A stretch of DNA of 64,000 bases from Paraburkholderia fungorum (GTDB lineage: Bacteria > Pseudomonadota > Gammaproteobacteria > Burkholderiales > Burkholderiaceae). Of the stretch, positions 26,031 to 35,419 are shown one piece after another. The notes beneath the pieces are model-generated. The model saw only the letters and a program-made list of their open reading frames with translations. It was not told the DNA's origin and did no database searches. The translations under genes were made by a program, and so were the position numbers. Positions within the stretch are counted from its first letter, which is position 1. Each line of letters starts with the position of its first letter. The stretch covers positions 186,001-250,000 of the forward strand of contig NZ_MCAS01000067.1 of the NCBI RefSeq assembly GCF_003610895.1, given 5' to 3'.

Positions 26031-27068
26031 ATGCGAAACATCAAGAATGCGAATGTCGAACAATTGCTGCTGAAACTGCGCGGCGCCGAGAAAACTGCCA
26101 GATTGTTCGCCACGTTGAACCATCCGCGAATTCTCGACGAATGGGAGGATGGCGCGGTCACGCGCGCCGAACTGGCGCAGGCGATGAACATGGCGCTGTT
26201 CGAAGATCTGCTGGCGCGCTCGGCGAATGGCCGCCAGTACACCGAGGAGACGATCGCCGCCGGCGGCAGCGTCTATTTCGACCACGGCGCATTGCGCACC
26301 GTGCGCTGGACCGCGAGCGGCGCGTTGCCGCCGGGCGAAGCGGCTTTCGCGCGCATCCTGCGGCCGCTCGGCTTCAGCATCAACGGCCGCTATCCGCTCG
26401 ACCGTCTCGGCATGACGGGCCGCGCCTGGGCGCATGACGACGCCCCCGATGAAATCGCACAGTTCTTCGTCAGCGAATTGCATCCCGAGCGGTTTTCGAC
26501 GGCATTCCAGCAGGCGGTGACCAACGTGATCGGCGCCTCGCGCGATCCCTTGACGCCGCAAGCCGCGGGCCACTTGTGGGAGCTCGAACGCGACGGCGTG
26601 CTGCCGCTCGAGGCGGCTCATGCGCTGCTGCCGGTGATCGTCGGCGCGTTCGCACGTCAGCATGAGACGCCACGCGAGGCCGATTACGCAGTATTGTTGA
26701 ACGAGTCGGCGGAAATGGCGTGGATCGCGACCGAAGGCAACGCCTTCAATCACGCCACCGATCGCGTCGCGGACGTGTTCCAGCTTTCCGACGACGAAAA
26801 GGCGAAGGGGCGGCCGATGAAGCCGGAAGTCGAGCGTTCGCGCTCGGGCCGCGTGTTTCAGACCGCGTACCGCGCGGATATCGTGCGGCGCGAATTCCGT
26901 GCGGCCGACGGCAGCATCGTGACGCGCGAGGTGCCGGGCTCGTTCTACGAGTTCATCACGCGCAAGCGGACCTTCGACCAGGACGCGCGCCGCTGGGAAA
27001 CGGACCTGCGTTTCGACGCGGGCAACGCGCAGGGCATCTTCAAGATGACCGCGAGCCAGGCTGCGTGA
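26031..27068 (+). CDS. 2-oxoadipate dioxygenase/decarboxylase family protein (DUF1338, HglS-like)
   Basis: A 345-residue DUF1338 protein. Candidate metal ligands are His85 (YFDHGALRT), His241 (AFNHATDRV) and Glu307 (GSFYEFITRK), with Arg89 four residues after the first His. This matches the His-Arg-His-Glu arrangement known from Pseudomonas putida HglS, which turns 2-oxoadipate into D-2-hydroxyglutarate in D-lysine degradation. The chain is shorter than HglS (about 460 residues). The D-2-hydroxyglutarate dehydrogenase gene follows 40 bp later, which strongly supports this role. Confidence 0.87.
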   Translation: MRNIKNANVEQLLLKLRGAEKTARLFATLNHPRILDEWEDGAVTRAELAQAMNMALFEDLLARSANGRQYTEETIAAGGSVYFDHGALRTVRWTASGALPPGEAAFARILRPLGFSINGRYPLDRLGMTGRAWAHDDAPDEIAQFFVSELHPERFSTAFQQAVTNVIGASRDPLTPQAAGHLWELERDGVLPLEAAHALLPVIVGAFARQHETPREADYAVLLNESAEMAWIATEGNAFNHATDRVADVFQLSDDEKAKGRPMKPEVERSRSGRVFQTAYRADIVRREFRAADGSIVTREVPGSFYEFITRKRTFDQDARRWETDLRFDAGNAQGIFKMTASQAA

Positions 27069-27108
27069 TGCGCGGCTCAGGCCATGGCGCGGGCGTTGGA
27101 CACAAGAC

Positions 27109-30100
27109 GTGAGGGACGCGGTGGGAACGTCATTGGATGAAGAACAGGGCGCGGGCGTGCATGCTTCGCTGAGCGCCGTGGCCGATAGCACCTTGAAAGC
27201 GCCGCGGGTTGCCAGGCCCTTTCAAGGGACTGCCGCCGTGCTGCAGGCACTCGAAGCCGATCTGCGGCGTAGTGTGCGCGGCGAAGTGCGCTTCGATCAG
27301 GGTTCGAAAGCGCTGTATGCCTCGGATGCGTCGAACTATCGGCAGGTCCCGCTCGCCGTGGTCGTGCCGTCGAACGTCGACGATCTGGTGGAAACGCTTG
27401 CCGCTTGCCGCCGCAATGACGTGCCCTTCCTGCCGCGCGGCGGCGGCACCTCGCAGAACGGCCAATGCGTGAACGTCGCGGTGGTGGCCGATGCCAGCAA
27501 GTATGTGAACCGCGTCGTGTCGGTCGATCCAGTAGCGGGCGTCGCGCTCGTCGAACCGGGTGTAGTCTGCGACACCTTGCGCGACGCCGCGGAAAAGCAC
27601 GGCCTGACCTTCGCCCCCGATCCGGCGACACACAGCCGCTGCACGCTCGGCGGCATGATCGCCAACAACTCGTGCGGCGCACATTCGGTGATGGCCGGCA
27701 AGACGGTCGAGAACGTCGAGGCGCTGGAAATCGCGACCTTCGATGGCGCGCGTTTCTGGGTCGGCCCGACTCCTGACGACGAACTCGACCGCATCATTGC
27801 GGCAGGCGGCCGCCAGGGCGAAATTTACGCCGCGCTCAAGCGGCTGCGCGACACCTACGCCGATCAGATCCGCGCCAGATTCCCGCAGATCAAGCGGCGT
27901 GTGTCGGGCTTCAATCTCGATCAATTGCTGCCGGAAAACGGCTTTAACGTCGCGCGTGCGCTGGTTGGCACCGAAGGCACGTGCGCCGTGACCCTGCAGG
28001 CGAAAGTGCGGCTCGTGAAGAGTCCGGCGAAACGCGTGATCGTCGTGGTCGGCTTTACCGATATCTACACCGCGGCGGACGCCGTACCGCATTTCATGCG
28101 CTGCGGGCCGATCGCGATCGAAGGGCTCGACCGCGCGATCATCCGCGGTTTGCAGGCGCGCGGTCTGAAGAAGGACGAGATTGCCCTGCTGCCGCAAGGC
28201 GATGCGTGGGTCGTGCTCGAATTCGGCGCCGATACGCAAGACGATGCGGTGCGGCAGGCGCAAACCGCTGCGGCGTATTTTTCGTCGGGTGAAGCGGGGC
28301 CGAATGTGTCGGCGATGCTCGTCGAAGATCGCGCGTTGCAGGCGAAGGTCTGGTCGATCCGCGAGACGGGGGCGTCGGCGGTGGCCTTGTCGGTGGAGAC
28401 GGGCACGCCCGATCCGGTGGTCGGTTGGGAAGATGCGGCGGTTGATCCGCTGCGTCTCGGCGATTATCTGCGCGCCTTTCAGGCGCTGGTGGATCGTTAC
28501 GGCTACGAGACGAGTCTGTACGGCCATTTCGGCGACGGTTGCGTGCACGCTCGCATTACGTTCGATCTGCGCAGCGTGGAAGGCGTCGCGACGTGGCGCA
28601 AGTTCTTGCGCGAAGCGGCGCACCTGGTGGTCGAATTCGGTGGTTCGCTGTCGGGCGAGCACGGCGACGGCCAGGCCAAGGCCGAGTTCCTGCCGATCAT
28701 GTACGGCCCGGAACTGATGCAGGCAATGGAACAGTTCAAGGCGATCTGGGACCCGGCCAATCGATTGAATCCAGGCAAGGTCGTGCACGCGTATCGCGCC
28801 GACGAAAATCTGCGCATGGGGCCGGCGTACAAACCGGTGAGCCTGCAAACAAAGCTCACGTTCGCGAGCCCGGAGGGGGATGGTTTTCAGCGCGAGATCG
28901 AGCGATGCATCGGCATGGGCAAGTGCCGCTCGCTCGAAGGCGGCACGATGTGCCCGAGCTATCGCGCGACACGCGAAGAGAAGTATTCGACGCGTGGCCG
29001 CGCGCATCTGTTCTGGGAAATGCTGCAAGGCGACGTGCTCACCGATGGCTGGCAAAGCCGCGAAGTGAAGGAAGCGCTCGATACCTGCCTCGCGTGCAAA
29101 GGCTGCAAATCCGATTGTCCGACGCACACGGATATGGCTTCGTACAAAGCGGAATTTCTTTCGCATTACTACGAGACGAATCGTCGACCGCGGCAGGCGC
29201 TGTTCATGGGGCGGATTGGCGAATGGGCGCCGTTGGCGGCAAGGTTTGCGCGGCTGACGAATTTCATGACGTCGGCGCCGGGTTTGGCCGCGGTCGGGAA
29301 ATGGGCTGCCGGGGTGGCGCAAGCACGGGAATTGCCGAAGTTTGCTACGCAGACTTATCGGCAGATTGCGCGGCGCTCGCTCAAGGCTGAGGGTGACGCT
29401 CGTGTGCGTGCCGGTGGTGAGGTGAAGAAAGTCATCTTGTGGGTCGATACTTTCAACGACCACTTTACGCCCGAAATCGCGCAGGCCACTGCCGACGTGC
29501 TGACGCAAATGGGCTGGCACGTCGTGCTGCCAAAGAACCGTTTGTGCTGCGGGCGTCCGCTGTATGACTTCGGTTTGCTCGAGCGTGCGCGCGAGTTGCT
29601 GGGCACGATTCTCGACGACCTTGGCGACGATATTGCCGCGGGCGTGCCACTAGTCGGTCTTGAGCCCGGCTGCCTGTCGGTGTTCAAGGACGAGTTGCTC
29701 AAGCAGCTGCCCGGTCATGCGTTAGCGAAACAGCTGTCGGCGCAAACATTTCTGTTCTCCGATTTCGTCGCGCGTCAGCCGTTCGAATGGCCGGCGCTTG
29801 CGGCCGACGTGATCGTGCACGGGCATTGTCATCAGAAGGCGCTGTTCGGTATGCAAGGCGACACCGCATTGCTCGACAAGCTCGGCGTGAACTGGAAACT
29901 GCTCGATACGGGATGCTGCGGAATGGCGGGATCGTTCGGCTTTAACGACAAGCATCACGCGCTTTCGGAGAAGATTGGCGAAGACAGGTTGTTTCCTGCT
30001 GTGCGCGCTGCGACCGCGGCGAATGCGGAAACGATCGTGCTGACCAACGGCTTCAGTTGCCGTGAGCAGATCGAGCAGGGGACCGGTCGCCACGCAATGC

Positions 30101-30144
30101 ATATCGCGCAACTGGCGCAGCGGGCGTTGGCGGCGCGTCGTTGA
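27109..30144 (+). CDS. FAD-linked oxidase/4Fe-4S protein, D-2-hydroxyglutarate dehydrogenase (YdiJ-like)
   Basis: A 1011-residue three-part protein, close to the length of YdiJ (1018). The FAD PCMH domain has PRGGGTSQNG (about 108-117) and GGMIANNSCGAHS; the FAD-linked oxidase C domain has SGEHGDGQAKAEF. A ferredoxin-like region has CIGMGKC (about 600) and CLACKGCKSDCP (about 660). Two CCG modules, CCGRPLYD (about 814) and CCGMAGSFG (about 938), end the protein. YdiJ oxidises D-2-hydroxyglutarate to 2-oxoglutarate, passing electrons to an unknown acceptor. A GTG start at 27109 is used. Confidence 0.92.
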   Translation: MRDAVGTSLDEEQGAGVHASLSAVADSTLKAPRVARPFQGTAAVLQALEADLRRSVRGEVRFDQGSKALYASDASNYRQVPLAVVVPSNVDDLVETLAACRRNDVPFLPRGGGTSQNGQCVNVAVVADASKYVNRVVSVDPVAGVALVEPGVVCDTLRDAAEKHGLTFAPDPATHSRCTLGGMIANNSCGAHSVMAGKTVENVEALEIATFDGARFWVGPTPDDELDRIIAAGGRQGEIYAALKRLRDTYADQIRARFPQIKRRVSGFNLDQLLPENGFNVARALVGTEGTCAVTLQAKVRLVKSPAKRVIVVVGFTDIYTAADAVPHFMRCGPIAIEGLDRAIIRGLQARGLKKDEIALLPQGDAWVVLEFGADTQDDAVRQAQTAAAYFSSGEAGPNVSAMLVEDRALQAKVWSIRETGASAVALSVETGTPDPVVGWEDAAVDPLRLGDYLRAFQALVDRYGYETSLYGHFGDGCVHARITFDLRSVEGVATWRKFLREAAHLVVEFGGSLSGEHGDGQAKAEFLPIMYGPELMQAMEQFKAIWDPANRLNPGKVVHAYRADENLRMGPAYKPVSLQTKLTFASPEGDGFQREIERCIGMGKCRSLEGGTMCPSYRATREEKYSTRGRAHLFWEMLQGDVLTDGWQSREVKEALDTCLACKGCKSDCPTHTDMASYKAEFLSHYYETNRRPRQALFMGRIGEWAPLAARFARLTNFMTSAPGLAAVGKWAAGVAQARELPKFATQTYRQIARRSLKAEGDARVRAGGEVKKVILWVDTFNDHFTPEIAQATADVLTQMGWHVVLPKNRLCCGRPLYDFGLLERARELLGTILDDLGDDIAAGVPLVGLEPGCLSVFKDELLKQLPGHALAKQLSAQTFLFSDFVARQPFEWPALAADVIVHGHCHQKALFGMQGDTALLDKLGVNWKLLDTGCCGMAGSFGFNDKHHALSEKIGEDRLFPAVRAATAANAETIVLTNGFSCREQIEQGTGRHAMHIAQLAQRALAARR

Positions 30145-30197
30145 AGTGCACTGGCCTCCGCGTTGATACGCGCCGTGGCTTGCGCCAAACGCCTTCG

Positions 30198-30830
30198 TTA
30201 CTTTTTCGCGGGCTCCGCCGTGGCCGAGGTCTGCGGAATGTCGGCGCTGGTCGCCATCCACAACACTTCGGCGTCTTCGTCGCTGGTGGAGACCGCGGCG
30301 TGGCCAGTGCGGCTGTCGAAGTAAAGGCTGTCTCCGGCGTTCAGATGGGTCGGCGCGTACAACTCGGAATACAGGCATACGCTGCCGCTAATCACGTATA
30401 GAAACTCTTCGCCTTCGTGACGGCCCCAGTCGTCGAAAGCGTCCAGCGTGTGTGCCGAGATGCGGATGCGAAACGGCAACATCGCCTTGTGCGCCAGATC
30501 CGTGGCGAGTAACTCCATCTGATAGCCGCGGTACGCGTGGCGCTGACCTTCGTTCTTGCGGGTCAACGCGCGGCGGCCGTTGGCGCTGACCTTGGGTGTC
30601 GAGCCAAAGAGCTCGCCGATCTCGATCTTCAGGCCGAGCACGATTTTCTGGAGGACGTCGAAGGTCGGGGACATCAGGCCGTTTTCGACCTTGGACAGCG
30701 TCGAGCGGGAGACGCCGCAGAGGCGGCTCGCGGTTTCCAGCGTCAAGTCCTGCGCCTGGCGGGCGGCGCGAACGCGACGACCGAGGTCGGTAGTGGATGG
30801 GTCGGCGGGTTTGGTGAGGTGCGTGTCCAT
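30198..30830 (-). CDS. XRE family regulator with cupin domain
   Basis: A 210-residue regulator. The N-terminal helix-turn-helix (LETASRLCGVSRSTLSKVEN) is joined to a C-terminal cupin with HEGEEFLYVISGSVCLYSE and DSLYFDSRTGHAAV, the usual amino-acid-catabolism regulator layout. The ATG at 30830 (MDTHLTKP) is preferred to one 147 bp upstream, whose extra residues look non-coding. It is convergent with the YdiJ gene and may regulate it or a remote target. Confidence 0.87.
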   Translation of the reverse strand: MDTHLTKPADPSTTDLGRRVRAARQAQDLTLETASRLCGVSRSTLSKVENGLMSPTFDVLQKIVLGLKIEIGELFGSTPKVSANGRRALTRKNEGQRHAYRGYQMELLATDLAHKAMLPFRIRISAHTLDAFDDWGRHEGEEFLYVISGSVCLYSELYAPTHLNAGDSLYFDSRTGHAAVSTSDEDAEVLWMATSADIPQTSATAEPAKK

Positions 30831-31046
30831 GGGGGCTGGCTTAAATGCTTGCCTTGCGCGGCGTTCGATGTTTCCGATAATAACATTTGGGCCAGTGGCG
30901 GCGGCATGGGGCGTTTCGACGGGGCGCGCCCATGAACTTTTCCCATCGGAAACGAGCGGGCACGGAGCGTTGTGCATGACAGTCCACGTGCCCTGGCGTG
31001 GGTGGTCACCGCGATTCCCACGCAGGCGCGCGCGGTGCCCATTGTT

Positions 31047-31832
31047 CTATCGCCAAGAACGCGCTTCCATGTATTGACTCGGCGTTTCGCCCAGTGCACG
31101 GCGGAACGCGGCCGCGAATGCGCTGGGACTCGCATATCCGAGGTCGAGCGCTACCTGGGTTACCGGTTTGCCCAGGCTCAGGCGCTCGATTGCCGCCAGC
31201 AGACAGACCTGCTGGCGCCACCCCCCGAAACTGACGCCGGACTGCGTGCGGAACAAACGCGTGAAGGTCCGCCGGCTCATCCCGGCTTCGGCGGCGACGG
31301 CATCCAGATCGACGGTGATCGACGGCGCCGCGAATAGACGCCGGCACACGCGCGCAAGGCGCGGATCCGCGGGCAACGGCGCGTTCAATGACAACTGCGG
31401 TGCGGCCGCAATCTCGGCGACCAGCAGGGTCATCAGTTTGCCGGCGCGTCCACCGGCGTCGTACAGCGCGGGCAGATCGATTGCCTCGTCGAGCAGTTGT
31501 TTGAGCAGCGGCGACACCCCATACACGCTGCACTGAGTGGGGAGTCCTTCCGCTCGTACCGTCTCGTTCGAGACGAACGTGTTCACCATGGTGACCGCAC
31601 CGCTCATCGTCATTTCGTGCTCGACGCCCGCGGGCACCCAGCACGCGCGCTGCGGTGGCACGAGCCAGTTGCCCGCTGGCGTGGCGAGGCTGATTGCGCC
31701 GCGAGAGGCGAACGCGAATTGTCCGCGCCGATGCGAATGCGAGGGAAACGTCAGGCCGGCCGGATAGTCGGTCGCGGTCACGACGACGCTCCGGGGAATG
31801 TCTTCGTAGGGATCGATCAGGGTATTGCGCAT
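31047..31832 (-). CDS. AraC family transcriptional regulator with N-terminal cupin
   Basis: A 261-residue regulator. The N-terminal sensor cupin (FPSHSHRRGQFAFASRGAIS, then PAGVEHEMTM) is followed by two AraC helix-turn-helix units (LDAVAAEAGMSRRTFTRLF and VTQVALDLGYASPSAFAAAF). A longer frame continues upstream to 32066 but overlaps the divergent hydrolase, so the ATG at 31832 is used. It probably controls the divergent alpha/beta hydrolase. Confidence 0.88.
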   Translation of the reverse strand: MRNTLIDPYEDIPRSVVVTATDYPAGLTFPSHSHRRGQFAFASRGAISLATPAGNWLVPPQRACWVPAGVEHEMTMSGAVTMVNTFVSNETVRAEGLPTQCSVYGVSPLLKQLLDEAIDLPALYDAGGRAGKLMTLLVAEIAAAPQLSLNAPLPADPRLARVCRRLFAAPSITVDLDAVAAEAGMSRRTFTRLFRTQSGVSFGGWRQQVCLLAAIERLSLGKPVTQVALDLGYASPSAFAAAFRRALGETPSQYMEARSWR

Positions 31833-31988
31833 GGCTCGAATTCTACAGTTTTTGACCCGATGCCGAAGGCGGGCCGCTCCGTTCATCTTTACGATGCAAC
31901 GCATGCCCGTCGAACACCGCGTTTCAATGCGTTGAAGACAGGCCGGCCACGCCAGCCAGGTCAATTGTTCCTTCGTTTCGGAGTCGAG

Positions 31989-32810
31989 ATGCTCAATACA
32001 TTCCATCGGGTGGGCCACGGCCCGCATGCCGTTCTTGTGCTGCATGGCTGGTTCGGTGACGCGCACGCGTTCGAGCCGATCGAGGCGTGGTTATCGCGTG
32101 ACAGATTCAGCTACGTCTTCATGGACTACCGTGGATACGGTGGCATGAAAGAAGCCGATGGCGAATACACGATCGACGAGATCGCCGCCGATACGCTCGC
32201 ACTTGCGGACGCTCTCGGTTTTCATACGTTCAGCCTGGTGGGTCATTCAATGGGCGGCATGGCGATCGAAAAGATCGCCGCGTGCGCGCCTGAGCGTGTG
32301 CGTGCGCTGATTCCGCTAGCGCCCGTACCCTGCGGCGGGATCGCATTCGACCCGGATAAGCGCGCCTTGTTCGAAGGCGCGGCCGATCGGCGCGACCACC
32401 GCGTGACGATCATCGATCGAAGTACGGGCCATCGCTTGCCCGCGTCGTGGGTCGAATGGAAAGCGGCCTATTCGGCAGCGCATTCGTCAAGGAAGGCGTT
32501 TGCAGCGTATTTTCACGCGTGGGCTGATACGGACTTTAGCGATGAAATCGGGGGCGGCCATCCGGTGAAGGTCATCGTCGGCGAGCATGATCCGGCATTC
32601 AATCAGAAACTGATGACCGAAACCTATCTTCGACGATATCCACTCGCCACGATCGAGGTCCTGGCGAATGCGGGTCACTATCCGATGAACGAAACGCCGC
32701 TCGCACTCGTCGCGGTACTCGAACGTTTTCTTCTCGATCTGGACCCCGACTTCGACGTGGGAAAAGAACGAAACCTCCATGAGTCAGGATGTCAGGGCGT
32801 TTGCCGCTGA
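31989..32810 (+). CDS. Alpha/beta hydrolase
   Basis: A 273-residue soluble alpha/beta hydrolase. AVLVLHGWFGDAH is the oxyanion block, GHSMGG the nucleophile elbow, VGEHDPAF the acid region and NAGHYPMNE the catalytic His region. The ATG at 31989 follows GGAG by 5 bp. It is divergent from an AraC-cupin regulator. The substrate is unknown; relatives include haloperoxidase-like esterases and C-C bond hydrolases. Confidence 0.87.
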   Translation: MLNTFHRVGHGPHAVLVLHGWFGDAHAFEPIEAWLSRDRFSYVFMDYRGYGGMKEADGEYTIDEIAADTLALADALGFHTFSLVGHSMGGMAIEKIAACAPERVRALIPLAPVPCGGIAFDPDKRALFEGAADRRDHRVTIIDRSTGHRLPASWVEWKAAYSAAHSSRKAFAAYFHAWADTDFSDEIGGGHPVKVIVGEHDPAFNQKLMTETYLRRYPLATIEVLANAGHYPMNETPLALVAVLERFLLDLDPDFDVGKERNLHESGCQGVCR

Positions 32811-32884
32811 GCTCATTGGGGCGATGGGTAGCAGTCGGCCGATCTGTGCCGAGGCGATTCCCAGGAATCGTTACAATCGCGCAG

Positions 32885-33625
32885 ATGAATCAACCCTCTC
32901 AACAGCATCGCGTGCCAGACATGCTGACCTCTTATTTCTGGAGTGACGACACCCTGCGCAGCCGACACGTGAGCGACATCGTGCTAACAGGCACGGTCGA
33001 CGTGCCTGCGCCGCCGGCGCGTCTGCTTGCGGATTGGGACAGGGAGATATCGTCGCGCATGGTTCTCGAGCCCGGTGACGTCGAGGTCATGCCGTTGGCG
33101 CGCGCACGGATGCGCTGGCCGGACTACACACGCTGCGTGCAGGCCATCTCCGATTGGACTGGCGCGCTTGGATTACCCGGCGTGCTTGCTGCCAGCGACG
33201 TAGCCCTCATGGCCTGCCGCGGCGCACGGTACCACCATGATGGTGAGCAGTATGGCGGCGCGGTCTTCTGTAATCTTTTCCTGAGCGAGGAAAAGGGGCT
33301 GGATTTGCATTTCCCCGCTTTGGACCTTCGTATTCCGCTGACTCGGGGCACGGCGGTGATATTCGATACGTGCCAGCCTCATGGCGTCATTCGGCGCCAC
33401 AGCAGCGGATTCAATGTGTCCGACTTCACGCCGGACCAGGATTGGGTCCAGCTATTCCTGACCTGGGAGCTGCCCATCGAAGACGCTCATGTCGGGCACG
33501 CACTCAAGCTTGCCTTCGATGTCGACCCTTCGGCCTCCTTGCAACTGGATGCAGAGCAAGTTCGTCTGAACGGTGAACCAGTCAGCGTGTGCCCGGAATC
33601 TGGCCGTTGGCGCCGGGTCGACTGA
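32885..33625 (+). CDS. 2OG-Fe(II) oxygenase-like protein
   Basis: A 246-residue protein with a facial-triad pattern: His117 and Asp119 in RYHHDGEQYGG, and His166 in CQPHGVIRR with a following Arg for 2-oxoglutarate. The double-stranded beta-helix is suggested by alternating hydrophobic strands (AVFCNLFLSE, LDLHFPALDLRIPL, GTAVIFD). The start is uncertain because no strong ribosome binding site precedes 32885; a Met at 32921 is possible. No partner gene identifies the substrate. Confidence 0.72.
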   Translation: MNQPSQQHRVPDMLTSYFWSDDTLRSRHVSDIVLTGTVDVPAPPARLLADWDREISSRMVLEPGDVEVMPLARARMRWPDYTRCVQAISDWTGALGLPGVLAASDVALMACRGARYHHDGEQYGGAVFCNLFLSEEKGLDLHFPALDLRIPLTRGTAVIFDTCQPHGVIRRHSSGFNVSDFTPDQDWVQLFLTWELPIEDAHVGHALKLAFDVDPSASLQLDAEQVRLNGEPVSVCPESGRWRRVD

Positions 33626-33827
33626 CCGTCAGGATCACACAGCAGCATCGCTCTGACACAGTCGCCCTTGCACGAGGGACGCTGACTGGGGGCATCGGCC
33701 GCCTGTATGATGGCGGGCTGGCGCCAAACCGAAAGTCCGCGCAGGCGATCCGCGCAGATTGCGCACCGCCGGCCGCTATGACGCGGCGCCAACGCATCCA
33801 TTCACGATGATCCAGAGGAAGACCGCC

Positions 33828-34148
33828 ATGACGGCCGCAACGCAATTCGATCAGGTTTCAGTTATCAAACGAGCCAACGTCTACTTCGACGGCAGGTGTG
33901 TTTCGCACACGGTTCTCTTTGCCGACGGTACGCGCAAGACGCTCGGCGTCATCCTGCCCGGCGTGCTCAATTTCGGCACCGACGCGCCGGAACTCATGGA
34001 AGTGCAGGCCGGCCAATGCCGCATCCGCCTCGAAGGCGGCGACGAGTGGAAGACGTATGGCGCGGGCGAGTCGTTTTCGGTGCCCGGCAAGAGCCGCTTC
34101 GATATCGACGTGATCGAAACGCTCGACTACGTCTGCAGCTATCTGTAA
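33828..34148 (+). CDS. ppnP: Pyrimidine/purine nucleoside phosphorylase (YaiE/PpnP family)
   Basis: A 106-residue single-domain cupin. The blocks TLGVILPGVLNFGTDAPELM, GGDEWKTYGAGESFSVPGKS and the final DYVCSYL match PpnP, which splits nucleosides with phosphate to give base and ribose 1-phosphate. AGAGGAA is 7 bp before the ATG. Its length is the family's usual one. It stands alone with its own small promoter region. Confidence 0.93.
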   Translation: MTAATQFDQVSVIKRANVYFDGRCVSHTVLFADGTRKTLGVILPGVLNFGTDAPELMEVQAGQCRIRLEGGDEWKTYGAGESFSVPGKSRFDIDVIETLDYVCSYL

Positions 34149-34234
34149 AGCCGGACCGGCGCGCGTGCCGGTGGATTTCCCCGCCGCGCCGCCGTTTCCT
34201 GCCTGATGATTGTCGCCGGGTCGCCGGGCCGCCG

Positions 34235-34927
34235 CTACAGCCAGTGCCAGATGCCCGCGGCCCAGCCGGTGAGCGGCCCATGCGCCCAGGTCGCGACGAG
34301 CCAGACAACGAGGCCGCCCAACAGCGCGTGCGAGCCGAAGCCCGCCAGCCGCGCGCGGCCGGCGGCGATCGCCGCGAACGGCAGGTAGCTCGTCTTCGAC
34401 TCCCATGCGGGCCAGAGGTCCGGCTGGAGTTGCTCCTTCTTCCGATCCTGCAGGGCGGCGCCAACGAGCGCGAGGAAGATAATGGCCGCCGCGAGGATGA
34501 TGTTTTTAGTCACCGGGAATACCGCGACGTGACATAGCCCCCAGAGCGCGAACGCCCACATCATCGGGTGACGCGTTACCGCGAACACACCGAGCGCTGT
34601 TTCCGGAAACGGGCCGGGTTGACCGCCGGTGGGAAGCGCCGGGTTGCGGATCAGGGAGCCCATCAGAAGGATCGACGCGATCAGCATGACGAGGGTCACC
34701 ACCGCCCAGAGCACGTCTCCCGCCGCCCATAGCGGCGCCGTGACAGGCGCGTGCAGGTAGGCCACGATCAGCCAGCCGAAGGTGACGAGCGCCACCACCG
34801 AATAGACACCGAGGAACCCCACTTCGCCGATTGCGCGGACCAAACGCCCGCGCAGCGGATGGGACAGGAGAAAGTGGCTACCCACGAAGGCGACCGCCGC
34901 CGCCGCAACTGCGCTGGTGCTTCCCAT
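34235..34927 (-). CDS. NnrU family membrane protein
   Basis: A 230-residue inner-membrane protein with about six hydrophobic segments. It has the NnrU-type N-terminal FVGSHFLLSHPLRGRLVRAI block and the central TRHPMMWAFALWGLCH motif shared with isoprenylcysteine methyltransferase-like proteins. NnrU is linked to nitric oxide metabolism in denitrifiers, but homologues such as 15-cis-zeta-carotene isomerase show that the fold has other uses. No denitrification genes are nearby. Confidence 0.87.
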   Translation of the reverse strand: MGSTSAVAAAAVAFVGSHFLLSHPLRGRLVRAIGEVGFLGVYSVVALVTFGWLIVAYLHAPVTAPLWAAGDVLWAVVTLVMLIASILLMGSLIRNPALPTGGQPGPFPETALGVFAVTRHPMMWAFALWGLCHVAVFPVTKNIILAAAIIFLALVGAALQDRKKEQLQPDLWPAWESKTSYLPFAAIAAGRARLAGFGSHALLGGLVVWLVATWAHGPLTGWAAGIWHWL

Positions 34928-35419
34928 TGATCCGGCTCCTCAAGTCATATCGTCGATTGACCGTGTTGTCCTCACTCGCGAACATGCGTCGCCGGACGGG
35001 TTCGAAGCTGCCGGCATAGTGCGCACTTCGGCATTGATGAGGACTTCATCTGGACAGGCGTCATAGCGGTTCGAACCACCGTGGCGGGCCGGGTTATGGC
35101 CCCTGTTCCCCATCCAGTACCGAAGATTACTCCTCGCGCGAGTAGACCGGTCAAGTGCACGGGGACGGTGCGCCAGGCGTTCATTCCAAAGCACCTTTGG
35201 CGTGGAGGCCGGCAATGTCCGCGATCCGCCTGCCCAGATTCGCAACCGGGTGGGAAATCGCACTCTGCGGTACATTTATTACACTGTCCGACGTGGGGGC
35301 GACGACTGCTCCACCGTTGCGAAGTCTCTTCGGCGTAAATGGCGCTGCGAAACCGTCAATGCCATGCTTGCCAGGTAGTTCGGATACTCCTGTCATTCTC
35401 ATGAGCAAGGAGCAAGAGC
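34928..35419. other. Intergenic region before mntH
   Basis: 492 bp between the divergent NnrU and Nramp genes. No gene-like frame was found. No manganese riboswitch fold or Fur/MntR palindrome could be recognised by eye. It should hold both promoters. Confidence 0.5.

Noticed and set aside
25905..27191. 428-codon frame antisense to the DUF1338 gene
   Set aside because: Shadow frame produced by GC-rich third positions; DUF1338 on the plus strand has conserved ligands.
27130..29520. Very long open frame antisense to the YdiJ-like gene
   Set aside because: Its Arg/His-rich product and its position exactly antisense to a well-supported gene are typical of high-GC codon bias; no family match or ribosome binding site.
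34928..35419. Possible manganese riboswitch upstream of mntH
   Set aside because: No conserved yybP-ykoY-like elements could be seen; only an ordinary leader.
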